Shown: positions 53,061 through 63,013 of the stretch, in pieces
How the letters are laid out: every line of letters begins with the position of its first letter
Numbering within the stretch: position 1 is the stretch's first letter
Assembly (NCBI GenBank): GCA_963782045.1
Contig: CAWAIR010000018.1
Span: 310,001-374,000 of the forward strand
From: CAVSRC01 sp963782045
GTDB lineage: Bacteria > Pseudomonadota > Alphaproteobacteria > Rhizobiales > Kaistiaceae
DNA length: 64,000 nt
Reading direction: 5' to 3'
Translations under genes and position numbers: made by a program
Notes under the pieces: generated by a model
What the model was told of the DNA's origin: nothing
The model's input: only the letters and a program-made list of their open reading frames with translations
Database searches by the model: none

Positions 53061-53282
53061 ATGAGCACCAAGCTTCACTCGACCATTCTGGCAACCAGCC
53101 TCGCAGCCATTCTCGGGGTGGGCTTCGCCAGCGTCGCGGTGGTCTCGGACCACCAGCAGGCCGCGGCACCGAAGGCCGACCGCCTCACGGTGCTGGCCGC
53201 CGCCGCGCCGGCCACCGACTACGTCACCGTCGAGACCCGTCACAACGGCGTGTCCGATCTCGAGCGGATTCCGCTGAACTAG
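53061..53282 (+). CDS. Small exported protein of unknown function
   Basis: 73 residues with an N-terminal hydrophobic segment (TILATSLAAILGVGFASVAV) and a short mature part ending VSDLERIPLN. AAGGAGA precedes the ATG. It has no cysteines. Paired with the preceding small exported gene, 126 bases apart. Confidence 0.7.
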   Translation: MSTKLHSTILATSLAAILGVGFASVAVVSDHQQAAAPKADRLTVLAAAAPATDYVTVETRHNGVSDLERIPLN

Positions 53283-53328
53283 CCTGAACCGACCTGTGAT
53301 CGATCCTCACTAGCCTGAACTGACCTGT
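53280..53328 (+). repeat. Imperfect tandem repeat at the gene end
   Basis: TAGCCTGAACCGACCTGT (53280-53297) and TAGCCTGAACTGACCTGT (53311-53328), one mismatch, 31 bases apart. The first copy contains the stop codon of the small exported gene. Probably a local duplication. Confidence 0.6.
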
Positions 53329-53344
53329 TCCTCCCTGCCCCTTG

Positions 53345-53385
53345 ACCGCCGGCTCTCTTCGTCCAGGGCCGGCGGTTCTTCTTTT
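53345..53385 (+). terminator. Rho-independent terminator
   Basis: Perfect nine-base stem ACCGCCGGC/GCCGGCGGT with a 14-base loop followed by TCTTCTTTT. It ends transcription of the small exported genes and stands before the convergent glutathione peroxidase gene. Confidence 0.85.
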
Positions 53386-53435
53386 GGGGAACCGCCGCCA
53401 GCCGCATCGCCGCCTGACCGCCGCCGGCTTCCCGG

Positions 53436-53915
53436 TCAGAGCAGCGCTTCGATGGTCTGCCGCAGCTCTTCCGGCTTCGTCTTCGGGGCGTAGCGGTCAA
53501 CGACTTCGCCCTTCCGGTCCAGCAGGAACTTGGTGAAGTTCCACTTGATCGCCTCGCTGCCCAGCAGCCCCGGCGCCGCGCCCTTCAGCCATGTATAGAG
53601 CGGGCTCGCCTCGGGACCGTTGACGTCGATCTTGGCGAACATCGGAAAGCTTACGTCATAGGTGGTCTTGCAGAAGCTGGCGATCTCGGCGGCATCGCCC
53701 GGCTCTTGCTCGCCGAACTGGTTGCACGGAAAGCCGAGGACGGCGAAGCCGCGTCCGCGATAGTCGCGATAGAGCGCCTCCAGCCCCTCGTATTGGGGTG
53801 TGAAGCCACATTTGCTCGCCGTGTTGACGATCAGCAGCACATCGTCGCGAAATTCGGAAAGGGGGACCTCGCGGCCCCCGATCTCGCGCATCGTGAAGTC
53901 ATAGACGTTGGTCAT
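53436..53915 (-). CDS. Glutathione peroxidase family protein
   Basis: 159-residue peroxidase reducing hydroperoxides. Catalytic set: Cys36 (TASKCGFT), Gln70 (CNQFGEQEPG), Trp125 and Asn126 (KWNFTKFLLD). A further Cys82 in the FCKTTY loop could be the resolving cysteine of thioredoxin-dependent members, so thioredoxin may be the true reductant. Cytoplasmic, no signal peptide. Confidence 0.96.
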   Translation of the reverse strand: MTNVYDFTMREIGGREVPLSEFRDDVLLIVNTASKCGFTPQYEGLEALYRDYRGRGFAVLGFPCNQFGEQEPGDAAEIASFCKTTYDVSFPMFAKIDVNGPEASPLYTWLKGAAPGLLGSEAIKWNFTKFLLDRKGEVVDRYAPKTKPEELRQTIEALL

Positions 53916-53937
53916 TCGTCATCCACTCTTTCCGCCG

Positions 53938-54816
53938 TCATGCGGCCGCAGCGCCTGCCACGCCGTCCAGTTCCGCCAGCGCATCGGCCGGCAGGGCCAG
54001 CTTGGCGGCGGCGAGGTTCTCCCTGAGATGGGCAAGCGACGATGTCCCGGGGATCAGCAGGATATTGGGCGCACGATGGAGAAGCCAAGCCAGCGCCACC
54101 TGCATGGGCGTCGCCTCCAGGCGGCTGGCGAGCGCATCCAGCGTGTCGTGCTGCAGCGGGCTGAAGCCACCCAGCGGGAAGAACGGCACGTAGGCGATAC
54201 CGTCGCGCGCAAGACCGTCGATCATCGCGTCGTCGGCGCGGTGGGCGAGGTTGTACTGGTTCTGCACGCAGACGATCTCGGCGATCTTGCGCCCCTCGGC
54301 GAGCTGCGCCGGTGTTACGCTGCTCAGCCCGATGTGGCGCACCAGCCCCTGCTGCTGCATTTCGGCGAGCACCGTCACCTGCTCCTCGATCGGCCCCTCG
54401 GCCGGTTCATGGACGCCGTAGATGCTGCGGAAATTGACCACGTCGAGGACGTCGAGCCCGAGATTGCGGAGGTTGTCGTGCACCGCCTGCCGCAGCTCGT
54501 CGGGCGCCATGGCAGGCAGCCATGCACCCTGATCGTCGCGCTTGCCGCCGATCTTGGTCACGATCGTGAGGTCGTCGCGATAGGGCGCCAACGCCTCGCG
54601 GATGATCTGGTTGGTGACGTGCGGCCCGTAGAAGTCGCTGGTGTCGATGTGGTTGATGCCGCTCTCGACCGCTTCACGCAGCACCGCGATCGCCTCCTTG
54701 CGGTCCTTCGGCGGGCCGAAAACGCCCGGCCCGGCAAGCTGCATGGCGCCGTAGCCCAGGCGCTTCACGGTGCGCTCGCCGAGGACGAAGGTTCCGGACT
54801 GGTTGACGCTATTCAT
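53938..54816 (-). CDS. Aldo/keto reductase
   Basis: 292-residue NADPH-dependent oxidoreductase of the AKR superfamily. Catalytic Asp and Tyr lie in HIDTSDFYG, Lys in IVTKIGG, and the fourth position in DVVNFRSIYG has Asn in place of His, as in some AKR groups. The C-terminal IPGTSSLAHLREN phosphate-binding block is present. It is divergent from the LysR gene at 54920, the likely regulator. Confidence 0.94.
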   Translation of the reverse strand: MNSVNQSGTFVLGERTVKRLGYGAMQLAGPGVFGPPKDRKEAIAVLREAVESGINHIDTSDFYGPHVTNQIIREALAPYRDDLTIVTKIGGKRDDQGAWLPAMAPDELRQAVHDNLRNLGLDVLDVVNFRSIYGVHEPAEGPIEEQVTVLAEMQQQGLVRHIGLSSVTPAQLAEGRKIAEIVCVQNQYNLAHRADDAMIDGLARDGIAYVPFFPLGGFSPLQHDTLDALASRLEATPMQVALAWLLHRAPNILLIPGTSSLAHLRENLAAAKLALPADALAELDGVAGAAAA

Positions 54817-54862
54817 GGCCTCTCTCCTTGATCGGGGTTTGCGAAGGCCCTCAGTTAGTGGC

Positions 54863-54879
54863 TATCTCGCTGCGCGATA
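54863..54879. promoter_or_regulatory. Inverted repeat between AKR and LysR genes
   Basis: TATC (54863-54866), nine bases, GATA (54876-54879): an ATC-N9-GAT type LysR box in the 103-base divergent region. Its position fits control of both genes. Confidence 0.5.
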
Positions 54880-54919
54880 ATTGGCTAAAGTCTGCACGCA
54901 CTGTGCGGGAATGCGGACA

Positions 54920-55840
54920 ATGAATGTCGACCTTGCGGACCTGAACGCCTTTGTCGCCGTGGCGCGTGCGGGCGGCTTCCGCGATGGCGCCCGTTCCAGC
55001 GGGGCAAGTGCCTCCGGCCTCAGCGAGGCCGTTCGCCGCCTTGAGACACGCCTCGGCGTGCGCCTGCTTAACCGGACGACCCGCAGCGTCGTGCCGACCG
55101 AGGCCGGCCAGGGCCTGCTCGACCGGCTCGGACCGGCCCTGCGCGAGGTCGAATCGGCGCTCGATGTAGTCAACACCTATCGCGACACGCCGGCCGGCAC
55201 ACTGCGGCTCAACGTGCCGGTCAGCGTGGCGCGGCTGGTGCTTCCCGCCATCGTGCCGGGGTTTCTCGCGGCCTATCCCGACATCCGCCTGGAGGTGATC
55301 GGCCAGGACACCTTCGTCGATATCATCGCCGCCGGCTGCGACGCCGGCATCCGCTATGGCGAGCGGCTGGAGCAGGACATGATCGCAGCGCCGATCGGGC
55401 CGCGCACACAGCGTTTCGCCACGGCGGCCGCGCCTGCCTATCTCGATCGCCGCGGTCGTCCATCGCATCCGCGCGAGTTGCTCGACCATGCCTGCCTGCG
55501 CGGCCGCTTCAGCAGCGGCGCCATGCAGACTTGGGAGTTCGAGCGCGACAGCGAGGTAGTGCGCATTGAGCCGCAAGGGCCCTTGGTCGTGCAAACCGGC
55601 GGAACGGCGGAGCTGCTGATCGATGCAGCCGTCGCCGGCACCGGCATCGTGTCGCTGTTCGAGGACTGGCTGCGCCCACATCTCGACAGCGGCGCACTCG
55701 AGCCCGTGCTCGAAGACTGGTGGGAGAGCTTCTCAGGTCCGTTCCTCTATTATCCGGGGCGGCGGCTGGTGCCCGCCCCGCTCAGGGCCTTCATCGATTT
55801 CATCAGGACGTCGGCGGCCGACCGGGCTCCGCCGGGATGA
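54920..55840 (+). CDS. LysR-family transcriptional regulator
   Basis: 306-residue LysR-type regulator of the large group represented by DmlR/AaeR-like proteins (GTLRLNVPVSVARLVL, GYDAGIRYGERLEQDM-type effector domain). The helix-turn-helix is SASGLSEAVRRLE. I use the second of two close ATGs, which has GGGA nine bases before it. It probably regulates the divergent aldo/keto reductase. Confidence 0.92.
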   Translation: MNVDLADLNAFVAVARAGGFRDGARSSGASASGLSEAVRRLETRLGVRLLNRTTRSVVPTEAGQGLLDRLGPALREVESALDVVNTYRDTPAGTLRLNVPVSVARLVLPAIVPGFLAAYPDIRLEVIGQDTFVDIIAAGCDAGIRYGERLEQDMIAAPIGPRTQRFATAAAPAYLDRRGRPSHPRELLDHACLRGRFSSGAMQTWEFERDSEVVRIEPQGPLVVQTGGTAELLIDAAVAGTGIVSLFEDWLRPHLDSGALEPVLEDWWESFSGPFLYYPGRRLVPAPLRAFIDFIRTSAADRAPPG

Positions 55841-56019
55841 GCGCAATACCGCCCGTTTGCACGCGCTCGGAGGTTTCCCCGGCGGCGCAACGACGCTAGG
55901 TTTCCTCGCGTGCCGCCAACCGATCGCTGCCCCGGGGCACCCGACCCGCAGCAATCCGCCACGCCACCCGTTCCAGCGACGGCGCCGCTCGCCGCCCATA
56001 GCTCCCAGGGAAAGAAACA

Positions 56020-57067
56020 ATGAAATACCGCTATCTCGGCCGTTCGGGCCTGCTCGTTTCCCGCATCTGTCTCGGCACCATGACCTTCGGCAACAAGGAA
56101 TGGGGCTGCGACCAGGAAACCGCCAGCGCCATCGTGCGGCGCTTCGTCGAGGATGGCGGCAATTTCATCGACACCGCCGACATGTACAGCGGCGGCAAGT
56201 CGGAGAAGATGCTCGGGCGAGGCGCTCAAGGAGTACAAGCGCGACAGCCTGGTCATCGCCACCAAATGCTGGTTCGCCAACGACCCGGCGGTGACCGCGC
56301 GCGGCCTGTCGCGCAAGCATATCGTCGAATCCTGCGAGGCCAGCCTCAAGCGCCTGGATATCGATTACATCGACCTCTACCAGTTCCACGGGCCCGACCC
56401 CCACACGCCCATCGAGGAGAGCCTGCGCGCCGCCGACGACCTGATCAGCGCCGGCAAGATCCGCTATCTCGGCTGCTCCAACTACTATGCCTGGCAGATC
56501 GCCAAGGCGAACGGCATCGCCGCGCTCAAGGACTACGAGCCGCTGGTGTCGGCCCAGCACCTCTACAATCTGCTGCGCCGCGACATCGAGCGCGAGATCC
56601 TGCCCGCCTGCGACGATCAGGGACTGGGCATGATCTGCTGGAGCCCGCTGGCCGCCGGCATGCTGACCGGCAAGTATCGCGACCAGGACAAGCCGGACGC
56701 GCAGTCGCGCATCGGCATCCAGGCGTCGATCGCCATGCCGCGCTACTGGTTCGACGATGCGCTGAAGCTGATCGACCGCGTCGTCGAGGTCGCCGGCAAG
56801 CTCGACCGTACCCCCAGCCAGGTGGCGCTCGCCTGGCTGCTCGGCGACCGCCGCGTCACCGCCGCCATCGTCGGCGCCCGCCGCGTCGATCAGATCGGCG
56901 AGAACCTCGTTGCCGGCGATTTCGACCTGCCGGCCGACGTCCGCCAGGAGCTTACCGACGCCATGCCGCTCAACCTCGGCTACCCCTACGAGTGGATGGC
57001 AACGACCTTCCCCAACACCTTCGGCAAGGCCGAATTCGCGCCGCACCACACGATGCGGCTGCCCTAG
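56020..57067 (+). pseudogene. Aldo/keto reductase, one frameshift
   Basis: AKR of the YajO/tas-like group. MKYRYLGRSGLLVSRICLGT to SEKMLG is in one frame; EALKEYKRDSLVIATKCWF to the stop at 57067 is in the next. Removing one G from the GGG near 56216-56218 gives a complete 348-residue enzyme with Asp/Tyr (DTADMYSGG), Lys (ATKC) and His (YQFHGPD). All other motifs are perfect, suggesting a recent or artificial indel. Confidence 0.88.
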
Positions 57068-57072
57068 CGCCT

Positions 57073-59847
57073 TCAAGCCCGCAACCGCTCATCGTCGTCC
57101 GCGATCTTGAGCTCGTGGGCGATCTCCCTGCCCGGCTGCGGACGCCCGAACAGGAAACCCTGGACCTGGTCGACCCCCACGGATTTGAGCAACGCCAGTT
57201 GCGCCGCGTTCTCCACGCCTTCGGCGACCAGCAGCAATCCCAGGTCCTTCGTCAGCCTGGTGACTGCACGCACGATCGCGGCCGAGCCGGTGTTTTCGGG
57301 CAGGTCGGCGACGAACGATTTGTCCAGCTTGATCTTCGTGATGGGGAAGTTCTGGATGTAGCTGAGAGATGAATATCCCGTTCCGAAGTCGTCGAGGGCA
57401 ATCCCGACGCCCATCGCCCGGAGGGCTCCGAGAGCGCCGTGGACGGTCGCGCTCGGCTGTATGAACAGGGATTCGGTGATTTCAAGGTCGAGCCGCGATG
57501 CCGGAAATCCGGTTCGCTTCAGGGTTTGCGAAACGAACTCTGCGATGTCCCCGCGTGCGAATTGCGCCGACGACGCGTTGACTGCAAGTCGAATTGGCTG
57601 CGCCCAGCCCGCCACTTCGGTACAGGCACTCTCCAGGACCAAACGGCCGAGGTCATCGATGAGCCCCATGGATTCGGCAGCGGGAATGAACTCGTCAGGC
57701 GGCACCAGCCCTCGCTTTGGATGGCGCCAGCGCACCAGCGCCTCGACCCCGACCATACGATTGGTGCTGAGCTCGACCTGGGGCTGATACCAGACTTCGA
57801 ATTCCCCCTTTTCAAGGGCCCGCTTGAGTTCGAGTTCGAGACGCTGCTGCTCCATGAATGAGTGCAACATCGCCCGGTCGAACACGACGAACCCGCTGCC
57901 GCCACCCGATTTGGCGCGATAGAGGGCCATGTCGGCCCGCCGCAGAATATCGTCCGGCCCCTTGTCGCGAGCATCCGCCAATGCGACGCCGGCGCTGGTG
58001 CCGACCAGCACCTGGCGCCCATCCGCATCGAGGGGCTTGTTGCTGGCCGCCACGATATGGGTCGCGAACGCCACGGCGTCGTCGGCCGCCTGCGCACCTG
58101 AAAAGAGTGCGGCGTATTCATCGCCGCCGAGGCGCGCGACGACTGCATCGTTGGGAAGCAGGTCGGTTGCTCGCGCGGCGACGCCGCGCAGGACCAGGTC
58201 ACCGATGTGATGCCCGAGCGTGTCGTTGATGACCTTGAATCGGTCGAGATCGAAGCAGACCACGGCACTGGAACGCAACCTGGTGTCGCTGGCCGTGAAC
58301 ACGCTTTCCAGGCGCTCGATCAGCTGGTTGCGGTTGGGCAACTGCGTGAGCGAATCGAAGTGGGCCATGTGCGTGATCTTCGCTTCGGCCGCCTTCTGCT
58401 CGGTAATGTCGTTGAAGGTCAGCGAAGCGACACGGTGGACAATCTTGGCGTCGCGCGGGTCGGCGGACGCGCTCTCGACTTCCGAGACCGTGGCGACGTA
58501 CTCGATCATGCGGGTTTGGCCGTCGTCGCGGCGCAGCGGAAAGACGCTCGGACGCCGGACGCAACGGTCGAAGCCGGCGACTCCCAGCACTGCGTCAACC
58601 GCCGCCAGGAGTTGCGGCGGCAACATCGCGCTCGCCTTCGCCCCCACCAGATCGTTCCGACGGCCGAGCAACTCCGAGGCGCTGCGACTTGCCGCCCGGA
58701 TTGTGCCCGCCTCGTCGACAACAACCACACCTGCGAAGCTGTCTGCCACGACCTTGGTGAGCAGGGTTTCGGCATTGCTGGCGCGCGCGCGCCACATGGA
58801 CTGAAGAAGCTGGCGGATGTCGATTTCGCTGAGCAGGGCGATGATGCCCAGGATCGCCAGAGACAGGAGCCAGGGAGCGGTGGTCACGACCAGCGTGGAC
58901 CCCGTCTGGAGCAAGGCCGCCGACGCCTCGACAGCCACAGCGGCAACGAACAGCCCGCCGCAGAGATATTGCCACTTTGCCCGGCCTATCAGAAAGGCCG
59001 CGAAGGCGACGAGGATCAGGCCGGCCAGCGTGACAAGGACATTCGTCCTGTGCAGCGCGCGCCCCTGCATCAATGTCTCGGTCGCAAGCGCCTGGAGCAA
59101 CGCGCCCGAGATCGTGCCTGCCACGGGGACTTGAAAGAAGTCGCGCAGCTCGACGGCTTGCGCGCCGACGATCACTTTCTTGCCGGCGATGCGGTTCGGA
59201 TCGACCGTGCCATGCAGGACGTCGATCAGGGAGACCCGGTCGATGGCACCCGGGTTGATGCTGAAGTCGATCTGGAAGGCCTTGCCCGCCTCCCCCAGGC
59301 CCCCTGCAAGAACTGCGGGCATAGACGGCACCACGCTGCCGTCAACCACCAGGCCGTAGCTGAACGACCTGACTTGGCCATCCCTGTCCGGGCGCACGTT
59401 GACGCTGGCGACCCAGGCATTGTCGCCGAATTGCCGTAGCGGTTGGTTATAGGTTGACCCGGCATCGCTCGCGCCACTCAGTTTCTGCGCGAACCCGGCG
59501 AGAATGACGCTGCCGCCGCTGTTCTTGAGCGCCGCGGTGAGGGCCGCGTCGCCGGCCGGATCCGACGGCGCGCTGAAGTCGACGTCTATCGCGATTTCGC
59601 CCGCCTTCAGAGCAACCAGCTTGTCGATGAGCTGCGCAAAGACCGTCCGCCGCCATGGCCAGCTTCCCATCGCCGCAATGCTCTTGGCATCGATATCGAC
59701 GATGACGATGTTGCCGGTCGGCGCCCGCCGGTGCATGGCCATGCGGGCGGCGGCCTGCTGGTCTTCAAACGGGTGCAGCACGCCACTCCACTCGGCCAAC
59801 AGCGGCACGAGGATGACCAGAGCAGCGGCAACCATACGGCGAAGCAT
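57073..59847 (-). CDS. CHASE2-PAS-GGDEF-EAL cyclic-di-GMP protein
   Basis: 924-residue inner-membrane signalling protein. A CHASE2 sensor (about 30-265, periplasmic) lies between an N-terminal helix and three helices (about 268-342). A PAS-like segment (365-480), GGDEF domain (485-645; GGDEY at 574-578) and EAL domain (665-915; EAL at 702-704, DDFGTGYSSL) follow. The GGDEF active site has Tyr for the final Phe, usually tolerated; EAL metal residues look intact, so it may make or break cyclic-di-GMP. It is 60 bases after the FecR-domain gene, a known partnership. Confidence 0.95.
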   Translation of the reverse strand: MLRRMVAAALVILVPLLAEWSGVLHPFEDQQAAARMAMHRRAPTGNIVIVDIDAKSIAAMGSWPWRRTVFAQLIDKLVALKAGEIAIDVDFSAPSDPAGDAALTAALKNSGGSVILAGFAQKLSGASDAGSTYNQPLRQFGDNAWVASVNVRPDRDGQVRSFSYGLVVDGSVVPSMPAVLAGGLGEAGKAFQIDFSINPGAIDRVSLIDVLHGTVDPNRIAGKKVIVGAQAVELRDFFQVPVAGTISGALLQALATETLMQGRALHRTNVLVTLAGLILVAFAAFLIGRAKWQYLCGGLFVAAVAVEASAALLQTGSTLVVTTAPWLLSLAILGIIALLSEIDIRQLLQSMWRARASNAETLLTKVVADSFAGVVVVDEAGTIRAASRSASELLGRRNDLVGAKASAMLPPQLLAAVDAVLGVAGFDRCVRRPSVFPLRRDDGQTRMIEYVATVSEVESASADPRDAKIVHRVASLTFNDITEQKAAEAKITHMAHFDSLTQLPNRNQLIERLESVFTASDTRLRSSAVVCFDLDRFKVINDTLGHHIGDLVLRGVAARATDLLPNDAVVARLGGDEYAALFSGAQAADDAVAFATHIVAASNKPLDADGRQVLVGTSAGVALADARDKGPDDILRRADMALYRAKSGGGSGFVVFDRAMLHSFMEQQRLELELKRALEKGEFEVWYQPQVELSTNRMVGVEALVRWRHPKRGLVPPDEFIPAAESMGLIDDLGRLVLESACTEVAGWAQPIRLAVNASSAQFARGDIAEFVSQTLKRTGFPASRLDLEITESLFIQPSATVHGALGALRAMGVGIALDDFGTGYSSLSYIQNFPITKIKLDKSFVADLPENTGSAAIVRAVTRLTKDLGLLLVAEGVENAAQLALLKSVGVDQVQGFLFGRPQPGREIAHELKIADDDERLRA

Positions 59848-59907
59848 GAGTGCGTGCCTACGTGGACGACGACAAGGCCTGGGAGCTGCGGCGCGAGCCT
59901 GGGTGGC

Positions 59908-60891
59908 TCAACCGAACTTCCCCTTGAAATATGCGAGGCCGAACGCAAGCGCGATCGACAGGCCGAAGATGCCGACCAGGACCTGGGAACTCAGGACCCC
60001 GCCGTCTTGACCACTGAACCACGCTTCGAGGAAGTTGCGCTCTGCCTTGGGCGGAGAAGAGCTCGGTGGAGCGACGATGCTGCCCCCTCGGTTTCCACCG
60101 CTACCACCCGCATCGTTGCCAGGATCGCCGCCACCGGGACCGTTCTGTCCGGCGGCTGCTATGACGGCCGATCCAATTCCGTCGTTTTGAGCGCTTGTGA
60201 CCGGGGTGAGGCCGGTGGCTGAGCCGCCAGCGTTCCGCAACGCAACAACCTGAAGGGCATGAACCGCGTCGCGCGAAAGGCCCTTGACCAGCGGGTCACG
60301 TGGATTGCCCGACTGGATGACGGCGCGGGGCCCGGGGCCTGAAACCGTCAGCCGCCCGCTCCGCCCGTTGACTTCGGCCGTTTGTCCGACGGGCGTATCG
60401 ACGCTGTCGCCTGTCTTGAGATTCTGCACCTCGACCAGACCGCGGTTCACCGCAACCGTCCCGACCTGGTCGTCAACGCGGACCGTGAAATTGGTGCCCT
60501 TGACGACCGCGGCCAGGTACGGGGTCTCCACCGCGAAATGTTTCACCTCCTGGTGATCCACGTCGAATGTGACTTCCCCCGCCTGCTCGAGGACGGTCGT
60601 GATCCCTTTGCTGTCGCTATCTGGAAGGGTGACGACGGTGTTGGGGCCGATCAGCATCGTCTGCGTCCCCCGAACCAGGAACAGGCGAGCGTCCTCGCCG
60701 GTCATGACCGTCGCACCGCCTGGGACATCGGTGGCAGGACCAAGCGAAGCAAGTTGCGCCTTGTCGGACCCGACCCACACCGAGCCTGTCCACTGCTTGA
60801 CATGCCAGGGATCTGCCGAGGCGCTGCTGACCATGGCCAACATCGACATCACGGCGACTGCGCAAAAAATGCGTGACATTTGGCCGGACAC
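59908..60891 (-). CDS. FecR-domain protein, exported and membrane-anchored
   Basis: 327 residues. Signal peptide (FCAVAVMSMLAMVSSASA), a FecR domain (GEDARLFLVRGTQTMLIGPNT to VVKGTNFTVRVDDQVGTVAVNRGLVEV), a long glycine/serine-rich linker and one C-terminal transmembrane helix (VLVGIFGLSIALAFGLAYF). I start at a GTG with GGAGGG four bases before it; the first ATG 12 bases later has no ribosome site. Such proteins are often encoded with CHASE2 proteins and are thought to pass a periplasmic signal; here the CHASE2 gene follows directly. Confidence 0.9.
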   Translation of the reverse strand: MSGQMSRIFCAVAVMSMLAMVSSASADPWHVKQWTGSVWVGSDKAQLASLGPATDVPGGATVMTGEDARLFLVRGTQTMLIGPNTVVTLPDSDSKGITTVLEQAGEVTFDVDHQEVKHFAVETPYLAAVVKGTNFTVRVDDQVGTVAVNRGLVEVQNLKTGDSVDTPVGQTAEVNGRSGRLTVSGPGPRAVIQSGNPRDPLVKGLSRDAVHALQVVALRNAGGSATGLTPVTSAQNDGIGSAVIAAAGQNGPGGGDPGNDAGGSGGNRGGSIVAPPSSSPPKAERNFLEAWFSGQDGGVLSSQVLVGIFGLSIALAFGLAYFKGKFG

Positions 60892-61386
60892 TTTGCCCTC
60901 CACACGGCGTCGCACAACTGAGACGAAGTCGTACCGCAACAAGCCTTGAAATTCGCAAACGCGTTAGGAGCAGTTTGCGCAAAGCCTTAACGAAACGTGT
61001 CTGGCACGACACACACGGCATGTCGGGAATCGGCGCCAAGCGGATTTCACGGGCGACTTCGCAATGCGTACAGCGCGTTGCCGTTGTTGTTGGCGAAGGC
61101 CCGGCGGTCGCGGGCGTCCTGACGCCCCGATTTTGCGCCAAATCAACGCACTACGCCCCCAGGGACTTACCGTGCTCGCGCGAATTGGCGCGAGGACGGC
61201 CATGGTTCATTCTTGGGGCCCCACCGGTCTTCAAGGTCGTCCAGCGAATGCCGGTGCGTATTCGTCTGGCGAAGACGATCCCCGACGCACCGCTGGTCCC
61301 GGATCTCACCTGCCCTGCCCCGGGCGACGCCAGGGCGGCGTTGCTCGCTTCGGCTTCGAAGCGACCTGCGGCAATTCATCTATGCC
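60892..61386. other. Divergent intergenic region
   Basis: Between the FecR-domain gene and the MFS exporter. It should carry both promoters. No gene or clear operator is visible; open frames are shadows. Confidence 0.45.
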
Positions 61387-62980
61387 ATGAGAGCCACGGA
61401 TTCCCTTGGGCGCCCCTTCATCGAGGTGAAGCATCGCGGCCTCATCACCCTGTCGGCGATGATCTCCCAGATCATGGTCATGCTCGACATGACCATCGCC
61501 AATGTCGCCCTGCCCCACATGCAGGCGAGCCTCGGCGCCGACCAGGAAACCATCACCTGGGTGCTGACCTCCTATGTCGTCGCCCAGGCGATCATGACGC
61601 CGATCACCGGCTGGCTGTCCGACAATATCGGCCGCAAGCGGCTGTTCGCCATCTGCGTCGCCGGTTTCGTCCTGTCCTCGGCGCTGTGCGGCACCTCGCT
61701 CAGCCTCGATGAGATGGTGGCATTTCGCGTCCTGCAGGGCGCCTTCGGAGCATCTCTGGCCCCGCTGTCGCAGTCGGTCATCCTCGACATCAATCCGCGC
61801 GAACGCTACGGCCAGGCGATGGCGGTGTGGGGCATGGGCATCATGATCGCGCCGATCATCGGCCCGGTCATCGGCGCCTACCTCACCGAAAACTTCAACT
61901 GGCGCTGGGTGTTCTACATCAACGTGCCGGTCGGCACCGCCGCCCTCACCGGCGTGATCCTGTTCATGCCCGACACCATCCGCCGCTTCCGCAAGTTCGA
62001 TTTTCTCGGCTTCGGCTTCCTGGCCATAGCCGTCGGCGCCTTGCAGATCATGCTCGACCGCGGCTCCGAGCTGGACTGGTTCAACTCGCCTGAGATCCTG
62101 TTCGAAGCCGGCGTCAGCCTCGCCGCGGCCTGGATGTTCCTGGTCCACACCATCACCCACCGCGAGCCGTTTCTCGACCGGCGCCTGTTTGCCGATCGCA
62201 ACTACGCCTCGTGCCTCATCCTGATCTTCACTATCGGTGTGGTTCTGCTCGCCACCATGGCCCTCTTGCCCCTGATGCTCCAGAACCTGATGGGCTATCC
62301 GGTGATCACCGTCGGTCTGGTGCTGGCGCCGCGCGGATTCGGCACGATGACGGCGATGGTGATCGTCGGCAGGCTGGTCGGCAAGGGCGACCCGCGCCTG
62401 CTCGTCGGCTTCGGCCTGTCGATGACGGCCTTCTCGCTCTACCAGATGACCGGGTTCGATACGGCCATGAACTCATGGCCGCTGATCACCTCGGGCATCA
62501 CACAGGGTTTCGGCCTCGGCTTCGTCTTCGTGCCGCTGTCGACCATCGCCTTCCGCACGCTCGACCCGCGTCTCAGGACCGAGGCCACCGGCCTGTTCAA
62601 CCTCGTCCGCAGTATCGGGTCGTCGATCGGCATCTCGATCATGGCGGCACTGCTGGCCTCCAACATGCAGGTCAGCCACGGCGACCTCGCCGTCGCGATA
62701 AATCCGTTCAACCAGAATCTCGTCGGCGCTCGGCCTCAATCCGTCCCTGCTGACGACGCCGATGGGCGCCCAGACGTTGGCCGAACTGAGCGGCCTGGTC
62801 TCCCAGCAGGCGGCGATGATTGCCTATGTCGACGACTTCAAGGCGATGTTCGTGATCACCTTGTGCGCCCTGCCATTGCTGCTGCTTCTCGGTCAGAAGA
62901 AGGCGGCAACGCCGCCGGCCGCTCGCGCACGCGAGGCACCGGACCAGGAGGCTACGCCGGCCCAGACGTTGGTCGAGTAG
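61387..62980 (+). pseudogene. DHA2-family MFS drug exporter (EmrB-like), one frameshift
   Basis: Proton-driven exporter with about 14 helices. Motif A GWLSDNIGRKRLF, motif C-like IIGPVIGAYL and ATGLFNLVRSIGSSIGISI are intact. Near 62728 the frame changes; ALGLNPSLLTTPMGAQTLAEL and the last two helices continue in the next frame to 62980. One inserted base explains it and gives a normal 530-residue protein. The start ATG is the first reasonable one; its ribosome site is poor. No EmrA-type adaptor gene is adjacent. Confidence 0.88.
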
Positions 62981-63013
62981 AGGTCTCGCCGGACAGGCGG
63001 TGACGGCGCGGAC

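Noticed and set aside
61213..61386. N-terminal extension of the MFS exporter
   Set aside because: The extra 58 residues have no membrane or family character; the ATG at 61387 gives the normal DHA2 start.
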